Shown one piece after another: positions 44,404 through 54,836 of a stretch of 64,000 nt of DNA. The position numbers were made by a program, and so were the translations under genes. The notes beneath the pieces were generated by a model. That model was not told where the DNA came from, ran no database searches, and saw only the letters and a program-made list of their open reading frames with translations. The stretch's first letter is position 1, and each line of letters begins with the position of its first letter. Source of the DNA: Pseudomonas arsenicoxydans (GTDB lineage: Bacteria; Pseudomonadota; Gammaproteobacteria; Pseudomonadales; Pseudomonadaceae); assembly GCF_900103875.1 (NCBI RefSeq), contig NZ_LT629705.1:5837001-5901000 (forward strand). Reading direction: 5' to 3'.

Positions 44404-45750
44404 TCAAACCACCGGAAAATGAATCCGGAACGCCGCCCCGCCCATCGGCGAATCCCCCAGCGTCAGCTTGGCGCTGTAGCTCTCGATGATGTCCTTGACC
44501 ACCGCCAGGCCAATGCCCTGACCCGGATGTTGCCGGTCCAGGCGCTCCCCGCGTTCAAGAATGCGTGCCCGCTGGTCCGGCGGTACGCCCGGCCCGTCAT
44601 CTTCAACGCACAACTCAACCCCGCTTAACGTTTCACGCACGCTGATGCGCACTTCGCCAAGGCAGAGTCGGTAGGCGTTTTCCAGCAGGTTGCCCATCAT
44701 TTCCAGCAAGGCGCCCTGCTCGATCGGCACGTAACAAGGGTCCGGCAGATCGAAAGCGACGCGCACGGGCTTGTCGCGGTAGACCTTGTCCAGCGTGTCG
44801 CACAGGCTTTGCAGCACTGGGCGCAGGCGCACCTGATGGCGCACCAGACCGCTTTTGCGCAGGCTGGCACGTTGCAGTTGATAGCTGATCTGCTGGCTCA
44901 TGCGTTCGATCTGGTTTTGCAAAACCCGCGCTTGATCGCGGTCTTGCGGGCGTTTGGCCATGTCTTCACTGACGCCTTGCAGCACGGTCAGAGGGGTTTT
45001 CAGGCTGTGGGCCAGGTCGTCGAGCGAGTCGCGGTAGCGGCTGCGCTGTTCGCGTTCGCTGTGCAGCAAACGGTTGAGGGAACCGGTCAGGCGCAGCAGT
45101 TCGCGTGGGTGTTGTTCGGTGAGGCTTTCGCGGGCGCCGCTTTCGATTTCGTCGAGCTCCTGACTGAGCCGGCGCAAGGCCTGCAAACCCCAGGTCAAAC
45201 CGATCCACAGCAAGGCGAGCAGAACCAGCAATGCGGCACCAAAACCGAGGTAGAGATTTTCGCGCAAGCCTTCGAGGGTCGCTTCGTATTCGCGCACCGG
45301 TTGCAGCGCAACGAAGCTGAATGCTGCATTTTTGCCGCCGAGCAGTTTGACTTCGACGTCGTAGACGAAGAACTCCTGACCATTGGCTTCGCGAATGCGC
45401 GCAAATTCGCTGCCGAGTCCGTCGTAGCGCGGTTTGTAGTTGAGCATTTCTTCGCGGGTGGCTCTGGAACGCCACACCAGATGCCCTTCACGGTCGTAAA
45501 TGTAGCCGAGCAAGCGGCTGTCGGTCAGGTTGAAGCGTTCATCGGGCAACTGCACGGGCATTTGCAGGGTGTTGTTTTCCACCCGCGCAGCGGAGATCAG
45601 CGTGGTGACGTCCGACGCCAGGCGCTGCTCGATGGAATCCTGTAACGCGAGGCTGAACGCGCCCTGCATCGCGGGCAGCAACGCCAGCATGAACAACACC
45701 GCCAGCAAGGTGGCGGCGAGCATCAAACGGACACGAAGGGATCGAATCAA
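44404..45750 (-). CDS. phoQ: Sensor histidine kinase PhoQ
   Basis: 448 residues, the same length as P. aeruginosa PhoQ. Transmembrane helices at about 8-34 and 167-188 flank the periplasmic sensor (IYDREGHLVWRSRA, EFFVYDVEVKLL). The phosphoacceptor His248 is in DDLAHSLKTPLTVLQGV, followed by NLLENAYRLCLG, DDGPGVPPDQRA and HPGQGIGLAVVKDIIE. It senses divalent cations, pH or cationic peptides and controls lipid A modification. The TTG start at 45750 overlaps the phoP stop (TTGA); MIRSLRVRLML matches the known start. Confidence 0.93.
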   Translation of the reverse strand: MIRSLRVRLMLAATLLAVLFMLALLPAMQGAFSLALQDSIEQRLASDVTTLISAARVENNTLQMPVQLPDERFNLTDSRLLGYIYDREGHLVWRSRATREEMLNYKPRYDGLGSEFARIREANGQEFFVYDVEVKLLGGKNAAFSFVALQPVREYEATLEGLRENLYLGFGAALLVLLALLWIGLTWGLQALRRLSQELDEIESGARESLTEQHPRELLRLTGSLNRLLHSEREQRSRYRDSLDDLAHSLKTPLTVLQGVSEDMAKRPQDRDQARVLQNQIERMSQQISYQLQRASLRKSGLVRHQVRLRPVLQSLCDTLDKVYRDKPVRVAFDLPDPCYVPIEQGALLEMMGNLLENAYRLCLGEVRISVRETLSGVELCVEDDGPGVPPDQRARILERGERLDRQHPGQGIGLAVVKDIIESYSAKLTLGDSPMGGAAFRIHFPVV

Positions 45751-46424
45751 GTGCAGCGCTCATTGAACAGGTAGCCGAGGCCACGCACGGTGTCGATCGG
45801 TTTGAAACCGGTCGGGCCTTCGAGTTTGCGGCGCAGACGGCCGACCAGCACTTCGATGACGTTCGGATCGCGCTCATCGTCGTCCGGGTAAAGTTGCTCC
45901 ATCAGGCGATCCTTGGCCACCACTTGCTGGTGATGACGCATGAGGTATTCCAGGATCCGGTATTCGTACGCGGTCAGGGCCAGCGGTTGTTCGTCGAGGG
46001 TGGCCTGTTTGCGATTGAGGTCCAGCAACAGCGGCCCCGCGACGATGGTCGACTGTGTAAAACCGCTGGAGCGGCGCAGCAAGGCGTTCAGGCGTGCGTC
46101 GAGTTCCTCGAACTGGAACGGCTTGACCACGTAATCGTCGGCGCCGGCAGCGAGTCCTTCGACTTTGTCCTGCCAGTTGCCGCGTGCGGTGAGGATCAGG
46201 ATCGGGAAGGTATTGCCGCGTGAGCGCAGCTGACGAATCAAATCAAGCCCCCCCATGCCGGGCAGGCCGAGGTCGATCACCGCCAGGTCATGGTTGAATT
46301 GCTCGGTCTGGTAGAGCGCTTCTTCAGCATTGGCCACGGACTCGACCACATGGCCGCTGTCCGTCAGGCGTGTTTGCAGGTGATGACGCAACAGCGCTTC
46401 ATCTTCAACGACCAGCAGTTTCAT
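45747..46424 (-). CDS. phoP: Response regulator PhoP
   Basis: 225-residue OmpR-type regulator, nearly identical in memory to P. aeruginosa PhoP: MKLLVVEDEALLRHHLQTRL, phosphoacceptor Asp in LAVIDLGLPGMGGLDLIRQL, LTARGNWQDKVEGLAAGADD, Lys in YVVKPFQFEELDARL, and the winged helix ALTAYEYRILEYLMRHHQQV with RRKLEGPTGFKPIDTVRGLG. AGGAG lies 6 bases before the ATG. In P. aeruginosa it follows oprH in the operon; here only a remnant of oprH is left upstream. Confidence 0.95.
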   Translation of the reverse strand: MKLLVVEDEALLRHHLQTRLTDSGHVVESVANAEEALYQTEQFNHDLAVIDLGLPGMGGLDLIRQLRSRGNTFPILILTARGNWQDKVEGLAAGADDYVVKPFQFEELDARLNALLRRSSGFTQSTIVAGPLLLDLNRKQATLDEQPLALTAYEYRILEYLMRHHQQVVAKDRLMEQLYPDDDERDPNVIEVLVGRLRRKLEGPTGFKPIDTVRGLGYLFNERCT

Positions 46425-46500
46425 AACGCGCTCCTAGGCAAATCAACATCTCCAAAGCATGGTTTCGCCAGTCAGGTAAGCGGCGCAACCTGTGGGAGCG

Positions 46501-46661
46501 GCCGTGGCGCCGCCGAATAATGGGATGCGACCGACCACTGGGTGGAACAGATCGTAGCTGCCCAGCAGGTTTACCTGATGCAGTTTAATGCCATTGTGTG
46601 AGCCCGACACATTGTCGTTCAGGGCGTGGGACTTTTTGACCTTGTCGCCGGTCTGTCCAAG
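46501..46661 (-). pseudogene. oprH: Remnant of outer-membrane protein gene oprH
   Basis: Translating leftward from 46661 gives LGQTGDKVKKSHALNDNVSG, then NGIKLHQVNLLGSYDLFHPV, then IPLFGGATA. The second part aligns with the OprH stretch KLRQQNLLGSYDAFLPI...LFGGATLGLV and the first with its TWGETSNNIQKSKSLNRNL region, with the intervening part deleted. About 53 of some 200 codons survive. There is no start codon or signal peptide (an in-frame TAA lies just upstream), and the 3' side breaks into a half-REP sequence (46491-46506). It sits exactly where oprH should be, between a PhoP-box-like promoter and phoP. Similarity is from memory. Confidence 0.8.
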
Positions 46662-46706
46662 AGTAAATTAGCTTTCTGGACACGGAACAAGGTTACGCAT
46701 CCCACC

Positions 46707-46734
46707 CTGAACGCACTCTGAACATAAACTGAAT
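46707..46734 (-). promoter_or_regulatory. Putative PhoP box: three direct repeats
   Basis: On the plus strand CTGAAC-N5-CTGAAC-N5-CTGAAT; on the minus strand ATTCAG, GTTCAG and GTTCAG with an 11-base period. On that strand a -10-like TAACCT follows 11 bases later, as in PhoP-activated promoters, and transcription would run through the oprH remnant into phoPQ. The site also lies 48-75 bases upstream of the divergent hydrolase gene. Confidence 0.68.
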
Positions 46735-46781
46735 CTCATCCACCCGACGGTTTTGATGACTTTATTGCAGGAGATCCGACC

Positions 46782-47573
46782 ATGCGTGTTTGCCTCGCCC
46801 TCCTATTACTGGCCTTGAGCGGGCTCAGCCAAGCCGCGATCAAGACTCAGGAAATTCCCTATCAGAGCCCTGACGGCACCCAGCTTATCGGCTATTACGC
46901 TTACGACGACGCCATCAAAGGTCAACGACCTGGCGTGGTGGTGGTGCACGAATGGTGGGGGCTCAATGACTACACCAAACGCCGCGCCCGCGACCTGGCT
47001 GGCCTGGGCTACAGCGCCCTGGCCATCGACATGTATGGCGAGGGCAAGAACACCGAACATCCCAAAGACGCCATGACCTTCATGCAGGCAGCGCTCAAAG
47101 ACAGTGCCGCGTCCAGCGCGCGCTTTCAGGCCGGGCTCGATTTGCTGAAGAAACAGGCGCAGACCGACCCGAATAAAATCGCCGCCATCGGTTACTGCTT
47201 CGGTGGCGGCGTGGTGCTGAATGCGGCGCGCCAAGGCGTGCCGCTGGCCGGCGTCGTGAGTTTCCACGGCGCGCTGGCGACCCAGACGCCAGCGACACCG
47301 GGGAGCGTAAAGGCGAAAATCCTCGTGGAGCATGGCGCTCTGGACAGCATGGTGACGGCGGACAATGTGGCGGCGTTCAAGGCTGAAATGGACAAGGCCG
47401 GGGCTGACTACAAGTTCGTCAGCCTTGAAGGCGCCAAGCACGGGTTCAGTAATCCGGATGCGGATCGCTTGAGCCATGGCGATCATGCCGGGCCGGACAT
47501 TGGCTATAACAAAGCGGCGGATGAAAAATCCTGGGCGGACATGCAGGCGTTCTTCAAGAAGATTTTTGGCTGA
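46782..47573 (+). CDS. Dienelactone hydrolase family protein, exported
   Basis: 263 residues. Signal peptide MRVCLALLLLALSGLSQA, then an alpha/beta hydrolase of the dienelactone hydrolase type: VVVHEWWGLNDYTKRRARDL, nucleophile Cys in IAAIGYCFGGGVVLNAAR, an Asp in ILVEHGALDSMVTAD and the His in LEGAKHGFSNPDADRL. Periplasmic members of the family act on esters or lactones of unknown nature. AGGAG precedes the ATG by 8 bases. The intergenic region on its left holds a putative PhoP box, so it may belong to the PhoP regulon. Confidence 0.9.
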   Translation: MRVCLALLLLALSGLSQAAIKTQEIPYQSPDGTQLIGYYAYDDAIKGQRPGVVVVHEWWGLNDYTKRRARDLAGLGYSALAIDMYGEGKNTEHPKDAMTFMQAALKDSAASSARFQAGLDLLKKQAQTDPNKIAAIGYCFGGGVVLNAARQGVPLAGVVSFHGALATQTPATPGSVKAKILVEHGALDSMVTADNVAAFKAEMDKAGADYKFVSLEGAKHGFSNPDADRLSHGDHAGPDIGYNKAADEKSWADMQAFFKKIFG

Positions 47574-47579
47574 CACACT

Positions 47580-47688
47580 GATCGTTCCCACGGTCCCCGT
47601 GGGAATGCCTCAAGGGACGCTCCGCGTTCTAATGGGACGCGGAGCGTCCCGGGCTGCATTCCCACGCAGAGCGTGGGAACGATCATCT
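47580..47688. repeat. REP element cluster, family C (inverted pair)
   Basis: ATCGTTCCCACGGTCCCCGT ... GGACGCTCCGCG, then the inverted arms ending CGCAGAGCGTGGGAACGATC. The loop contains a second nested stem (GGACGC..GCGTCC). It lies between the hydrolase and pcpS genes, both rightward. Confidence 0.88.
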
Positions 47689-47727
47689 GAACCGTTGCAC
47701 TACCCAGCACAAAGGCAACCCGGCAAA

Positions 47728-48462
47728 ATGCCCGACATGACTTCCGTCCCCGCCCTACCCGCCTGCTGCACCCCACTCGATGCCCATTGGCCGCTGCCGT
47801 TTGTGCTGCCCGATACCGTGCTGTTGAGCACTCACTTCGATACCGCGCAACTGGCCAGCGATGATTTCCTGCGCAGCGCCATCGAGCCGCCGGCGAGCAT
47901 TCAGCGCTCGGTCGCCAAACGTCAGGCCGAGTTTCTCGCCGGGCGTGTTTGCGCACGTGCCGCGTTGCAGCAGTTGGAAGGACAGAGTTTTACCCCGGCC
48001 ATCGGTGAAGACCGCGCCCCGGTGTGGCCTGCGCATATCAGCGGCTCCATCACCCACAGCACCGGCCGTGCGGCGGCGATTGTGGCGAAAAAAAGTGATT
48101 GGCGCGGTTTGGGGATGGACCTGGAAAACCTGCTCAACCCTGAACGGGCCGAGCGCCTGGCCGGGGAAATCCTCACACCGGTGGAGATGCAGCGAATGGC
48201 GGCTGGTGCTCGCGATCAGTTGGCGCTGCTGGTGACGCTGACGTTTTCGGTGAAGGAGAGTTTGTTCAAGGCGCTGTATCCGATAGTCCAGCAGCGGTTT
48301 TATTTCGAGCATGCCGAAGTGCTGGAGTGGACCGAGGCCGGCGAGGTGCGGCTGCGCCTGCTGACGGACTTGTCCAGCGAGTGGCGCAACGGCACTGAGC
48401 TGGACGCGCAGTTTGGGATCAAGGATGGGCAGTTGTTGAGTCTGGTAAGCATCAAGGCCTGA
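47728..48462 (+). CDS. pcpS: 4'-phosphopantetheinyl transferase (EntD/PcpS type)
   Basis: 244-residue Sfp-type transferase that attaches phosphopantetheine to acyl and peptidyl carrier proteins. The motifs are KRQAEFLAGRVCARAALQQL, PVWPAHISGSITHSTGRAAA, the Mg-binding GLGMDLENLLNPERAERLAG and the signature FSVKESLFKALYPIV. P. aeruginosa has a single such enzyme, PcpS (242 residues), serving both fatty-acid and siderophore synthesis; size and neighbourhood agree. ATG 47728 or 47737 could be used. Confidence 0.93.
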   Translation: MPDMTSVPALPACCTPLDAHWPLPFVLPDTVLLSTHFDTAQLASDDFLRSAIEPPASIQRSVAKRQAEFLAGRVCARAALQQLEGQSFTPAIGEDRAPVWPAHISGSITHSTGRAAAIVAKKSDWRGLGMDLENLLNPERAERLAGEILTPVEMQRMAAGARDQLALLVTLTFSVKESLFKALYPIVQQRFYFEHAEVLEWTEAGEVRLRLLTDLSSEWRNGTELDAQFGIKDGQLLSLVSIKA

Positions 48463-48483
48463 GGATTTTCGGTGCGTGTACTG

Positions 48484-48566
48484 GCCTCATCGCGGGCAAG
48501 CCCGCTCCCACACGATCTACGCAGCACCTGAGATCCCTCTGGGAGCAGGCTTGCCCGCGATGAGGC
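48484..48566. repeat. REP element pair, family A (inverted)
   Basis: CCTCATCGCGGGCAAGCCCG and GCAGGCTTGCCCGCGATGAG face each other across about 25 bases, between the convergent pcpS and RstB-like kinase genes. Confidence 0.9.
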
Positions 48567-48586
48567 CCTAAAGAACACCAACAATC

Positions 48587-50197
48587 TCAGCGCCTCTCCT
48601 GATTCCTCGGCCAACTCAGACTGAAACAAGCCCCGCCCAGACTCTTGCTCTTGCTGATCAACGCCCGCCCGTCATGCCAATGGATGATCCGTCGCACGAT
48701 CGACAAGCCCAGACCATGCCCACCCGAGGCGCGAGTTCGGCTGTCATCAAGGCGCAGGAACGGCGTGAAGATTTTCTCCCATGCCGACTCCGGCACGCCC
48801 GGTCCATCATCTTCGATGTCCACCCTGCAACGCTGTTGCCCGACCTGATAACTGACGGTTACCCGTGACGAAGCATGGCGCATGGCATTGCTCACCAGGT
48901 TCTGCATTGCCCGGTGTAGATAGCGCGGCTCGGCTTCAACCCAGGCGTCATCGCAATCGGCAGCCGACAAACACAAGCCACGCTGCACGGTGACATCGGC
49001 GCGCAATGGCGCCAGCTCCTCGATCACCTGACTCACCAGCGCATCCAGATCGATCCGCTGAAAATTCAGCGCCGGCGAGCCCTGCTCCAGCCGCGCGTAC
49101 GTGAGCATTTCGTCGACCAGTTTGTCGAGGTCCTCGATGTCATGGTCCATGCCTTCAAGGTATTTCTCCAGAGCCTGCGGCGTGGTGGCCGAGCCGATCA
49201 TCTCCAGGCCAAAACGCAGGCGCGCCACCGGTGTGCGCAATTCGTGGGACACCGCGCGCACCAGCTCCCGCTGGATCGCCAGCAACTGCTGCAAGTGCTC
49301 GGCCATGCCGTTGAACGCCGAGGCCAGGCGCCCCACCGAATCGGCGCCGCGTGCCGGCACACGGGTTTCCAGGCTGCCCTTGGCGATGCGCGTGGCGGCG
49401 GCTTCGAGGCCACGCAAGCGGCGCTCCAATTGACGCACCAACAGATAGACGATCAAACCGATCAGGCTCAAACCCAGGGCCGCGATCAGCACCAGCCATT
49501 CCGGCGGATACGGATTCATCTGATACAGCGGGCCGATCTCCAGCACCCACGGCGTGCCGACCATGCCGGCGAATACCCGGATCGAATCGCCGCCCTTGCC
49601 CAACGCCATCACCGTGTCGCCCTCGGCGATGCGGCGGCTCTGGTCCTCGTCCATGTCCGCCTGGTCGACGGTGACCAGGCGCAGGTCGAAACCAAAGCCC
49701 TTGTCTTGTTTCAACTGCGCCAGACGCTTGGGCTGTTCGGCCACCGGTACGCGCACCAGTTCGTCGGCCAACAGATAAATGGTGGCCCGCGCCAGTTGCT
49801 CGCTGATCTGCTGGACCTCACCCGTGAGGACAAGCTGTTCCTTTTCGCTGACCAGACGATAAACCTTCGCCGCATGCGGGCCGGTTTGTTCCACCAGCGC
49901 CTGGCCGCGCAGTACACGGGTGCGCTGGGTCAGGTCGAGGTCGGTCTGGGCAAAGGTGTTCAATGCCAATGGAATGCCGAGCAAGCGTTCCCACACCAGC
50001 AACGCCCGGTGGCGCTCGGTATCGTTCATCGGTTGCAGGTTGTCGGCCATCAGCGAAAAGGTGCCGTGGGCCAGGCGCTCGCGGTATTGCTCGCTGCGCA
50101 CCTGGTTGAGCAAATGCAACGCCAGCACGCCCAGCACAGCCACCAGAATGAGCGCCGCGCACATGCCGCCGTAGATGCGCAGGAAGATCGAGTTCAC
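48587..50197 (-). CDS. Sensor histidine kinase, RstB-like
   Basis: 536-residue inner-membrane kinase. Helices at about 8-30 and 234-254 enclose a large periplasmic domain (about 200 residues) typical of RstB. A HAMP domain follows, then the phosphoacceptor His328 in RAVSHELRTPVARLRFGLEM, the N box NLVSNAMRHASS, DDGPGVPESAWEK and GGHGLGLSIVRRII. Its start overlaps the regulator stop (ATGA). The place beside nrdA matches PA1158/PA1157 in P. aeruginosa. The signal is unknown. Confidence 0.92.
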   Translation of the reverse strand: MNSIFLRIYGGMCAALILVAVLGVLALHLLNQVRSEQYRERLAHGTFSLMADNLQPMNDTERHRALLVWERLLGIPLALNTFAQTDLDLTQRTRVLRGQALVEQTGPHAAKVYRLVSEKEQLVLTGEVQQISEQLARATIYLLADELVRVPVAEQPKRLAQLKQDKGFGFDLRLVTVDQADMDEDQSRRIAEGDTVMALGKGGDSIRVFAGMVGTPWVLEIGPLYQMNPYPPEWLVLIAALGLSLIGLIVYLLVRQLERRLRGLEAAATRIAKGSLETRVPARGADSVGRLASAFNGMAEHLQQLLAIQRELVRAVSHELRTPVARLRFGLEMIGSATTPQALEKYLEGMDHDIEDLDKLVDEMLTYARLEQGSPALNFQRIDLDALVSQVIEELAPLRADVTVQRGLCLSAADCDDAWVEAEPRYLHRAMQNLVSNAMRHASSRVTVSYQVGQQRCRVDIEDDGPGVPESAWEKIFTPFLRLDDSRTRASGGHGLGLSIVRRIIHWHDGRALISKSKSLGGACFSLSWPRNQERR

Positions 50198-50907
50198 GGG
50201 TTGCAGGCTTCCGGAACGAACAGATACCCCTTGCTGCGGATGGTTTTGATCAGTCGCGGATGATCCGGGTCGTCGCCGATTTTGGGACGGATGCGCGAGA
50301 TGCGCACATCGATGGAGCGATCCTGGCCGTCATAGCCGATTCCGCGCAGCGCGGTGAAAATCTCTTCCCGGGACAGGATTCGGCCAGCGTTGGCCACCAG
50401 CAACCACAGCAGGTCAAACTCAGCGCTGGTCAGCTCGATGCCGCTGTCATTGAGCCAGGCCTCGCGCAATGCGTTGTCCACCACCAGCGGACCGAACTGC
50501 AGGCGCCGTTGCTTTTCCGGGGCCACCTCAGGGGTTTCACTGCGGCGCAACAGCGCCTGGATACGCGCCAACAACAGGCGCGGACGCACCGGTTTGCACA
50601 CGTAATCGTCGGCACCCAGGTCGAGGCCAAGAATTTGATCGGTATCGTCGGTGCGGGCGGTGAGCATCAGGATCGGGCCGTCATACTTGTCGCGCACCTT
50701 GCGGCAGATGCTCAGGCCGTCTTCGCCCGGCAACATCAGGTCGAGAATCACCAGGTCCGGCTTCTCGTTGATGATGCGCGCAGCGGCCAGCGCACCATTG
50801 CCTTCGATCGACACGCGCAGGCCATTGGCTTCCAGGTATTCGCGGGTCAGTTCGGCCAGACGCTGGTCGTCCTCCACAATCAATACCTGCCAGGCTTCTT
50901 GCTCCAC
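50194..50907 (-). CDS. Response regulator, RstA-like
   Basis: 237-residue OmpR-type regulator starting (V/M)EQEAWQVLIVEDDQRLAELT. The phosphoacceptor Asp is in LVILDLMLPGEDGLSICRKV, Lys in GADDYVCKPVRPRLLLARI, and the DNA-binding domain has IELTSAEFDLLWLLVANAGR with RIRPKIGDDPDHPRLIKTIR. The GTG at 50907 is preferred because AGAGGT lies upstream and the longer frame has no homology. It is co-transcribed with the kinase gene. Confidence 0.92.
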   Translation of the reverse strand: MEQEAWQVLIVEDDQRLAELTREYLEANGLRVSIEGNGALAAARIINEKPDLVILDLMLPGEDGLSICRKVRDKYDGPILMLTARTDDTDQILGLDLGADDYVCKPVRPRLLLARIQALLRRSETPEVAPEKQRRLQFGPLVVDNALREAWLNDSGIELTSAEFDLLWLLVANAGRILSREEIFTALRGIGYDGQDRSIDVRISRIRPKIGDDPDHPRLIKTIRSKGYLFVPEACNP

Positions 50908-51198
50908 GGTGACCTCTGCTTGCCAACAACACTTAATAAGGAAGGATCCGCCCGTCTTTTTGTAATGATTGGGGAGGATAAGAATGCATACACACTGGCC
51001 GATTGTATAAACGCCGAACGCCGAGAACACAAGCCGGCAAATGCGTTCGGACAACCGGGTTTTTTGTGATAGGGTTCGCGCCCTTAAAAATCCGAATGAC
51101 TGTTTTCGATCGCTGAAAATCAGTGGAAAACCATCCGCTCCAGCTAGGTCGCGGCCTACACGCCCGTTCCACGTTTCACACACAATTTACGCACAGGT

Positions 51199-51207
51199 TT
51201 ATCCACA
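51199..51207 (+). promoter_or_regulatory. DnaA box upstream of nrdA
   Basis: TTATCCACA is a perfect match to the DnaA box consensus, about 445 bases before nrdA and 27 bases from NrdR box 1. DnaA control of nrdAB is established in E. coli; here it is a suggestion from one site. Confidence 0.55.
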
Positions 51208-51233
51208 GGTAGTACGTTGCAACACCCTCCAAA

Positions 51234-51249
51234 ACGCATTATCTTGTAC
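51234..51249 (+). promoter_or_regulatory. NrdR box 1 (weaker)
   Basis: ACGCATTATCTTGTAC matches the general NrdR form acaCwAtATaTwgtgt at most positions. Its centre is exactly 31 bases from that of box 2, the known spacing of paired NrdR boxes. Confidence 0.6.
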
Positions 51250-51264
51250 CTCGGCGCGAAAAAA

Positions 51265-51280
51265 ACCCTACATGTAGGGT
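51265..51280 (+). promoter_or_regulatory. NrdR box 2 (perfect palindrome)
   Basis: ACCCTACATGTAGGGT is the core of a longer perfect palindrome (AAAACCCTACATGTAGGGTT with TT). It is the second of two candidate sites for the ribonucleotide reductase repressor NrdR. Confidence 0.65.
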
Positions 51281-51643
51281 TTTAGCTTAAAAGCCCAACC
51301 ACATTTCAGACCTGAAACTCAAGCGCTTTATTGCGTGTTCAAGGTTGAACCAAGCACGAATTTACAAGCCCAAACCGCGTGCGCGGATGGCACCGTTTTT
51401 CCAGGCCTGAACGGTCAGAACGGTACGGGTGTTGCAGTCATAACTGGCACCCCTGAAAGGAATCCGGCTTCGAGCGCAGGCTCGCCGCCAAAGACTTCGG
51501 CAAGGAAGCGGCATCATTAGCCTTTTTCCTACTGTCCCGAAGTTGTTATACCCGGCACCTCGTCGGTTGTAGTGCTTCAGGACAGAACGGTGGGCACCGT
51601 GATGGTGCCCAAACAAACATAGAGAATGTGGAGACAACCCCCC
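51281..51643 (+). other. Long nrdA leader region with a hairpin
   Basis: No gene I can support is visible in the 363 bases between the NrdR boxes and the nrdA ATG. A clear hairpin TGGGCACC-gtgat-GGTGCCCA lies at 51591-51611, about 30 bases before the ATG, followed by A-rich sequence rather than a T-run, so it is not a terminator. The transcription start is unknown. The 291 bases from 50908 to 51198 to its left also show no gene. Confidence 0.6.
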
Positions 51644-54538
<2,895 letters not shown>

Positions 54539-54572
54539 GCTGAGTCGGTGAGCGCTGAAAGGCGCTGACTCG

Positions 54573-54616
54573 AAAACCCCCGATCAGTCCTCTGGATTGT
54601 CGGGGGTTTTCTTTTG
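54573..54616 (+). terminator. Intrinsic terminator of nrdA
   Basis: AAAACCCCCGA and TCGGGGGTTTT form a long stem with T-rich sequence (CTTTTG) after it. A smaller imperfect hairpin lies just before it (54541-54572). Confidence 0.93.
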
Positions 54617-54647
54617 CCCCAAGGAAAGTAGCAGCCGAGCTGACGCC

Positions 54648-54733
54648 TTCGCGGGCAAGCCCGCTCCCACAGTTGATCGCATTTCTCTGGGCAACCCCGG
54701 TCTCCTGTGGGAGCGGGCTTGCCCGCGAAGAGG
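54648..54733. repeat. REP element pair, family A (inverted)
   Basis: TTCGCGGGCAAGCCCGCTCC and GCGGGCTTGCCCGCGAAGAG are inverted copies between the convergent nrdA and flgE transcription units, next to both terminators. Confidence 0.9.
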
Positions 54734-54778
54734 CCGGCACAGACAACCCAAACCTCGGCACCAGATAAAAAATTCCGG

Positions 54779-54808
54779 CAAAAAAAAGCCCCTATTGCGA
54801 GGGGCCAT
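54779..54808 (-). terminator. Intrinsic terminator after flgE
   Basis: On the minus strand GGCCCCTCGCAATAGGGGC (stem GCCCC/GGGGC) is followed by TTTTTTTT. It lies about 30 bases past the flgE stop and ends the flgBCDE transcript as seen here. Confidence 0.93.
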
Positions 54809-54836
54809 TTGTGCAGCGCTTTTCAGCTAACCAGCA

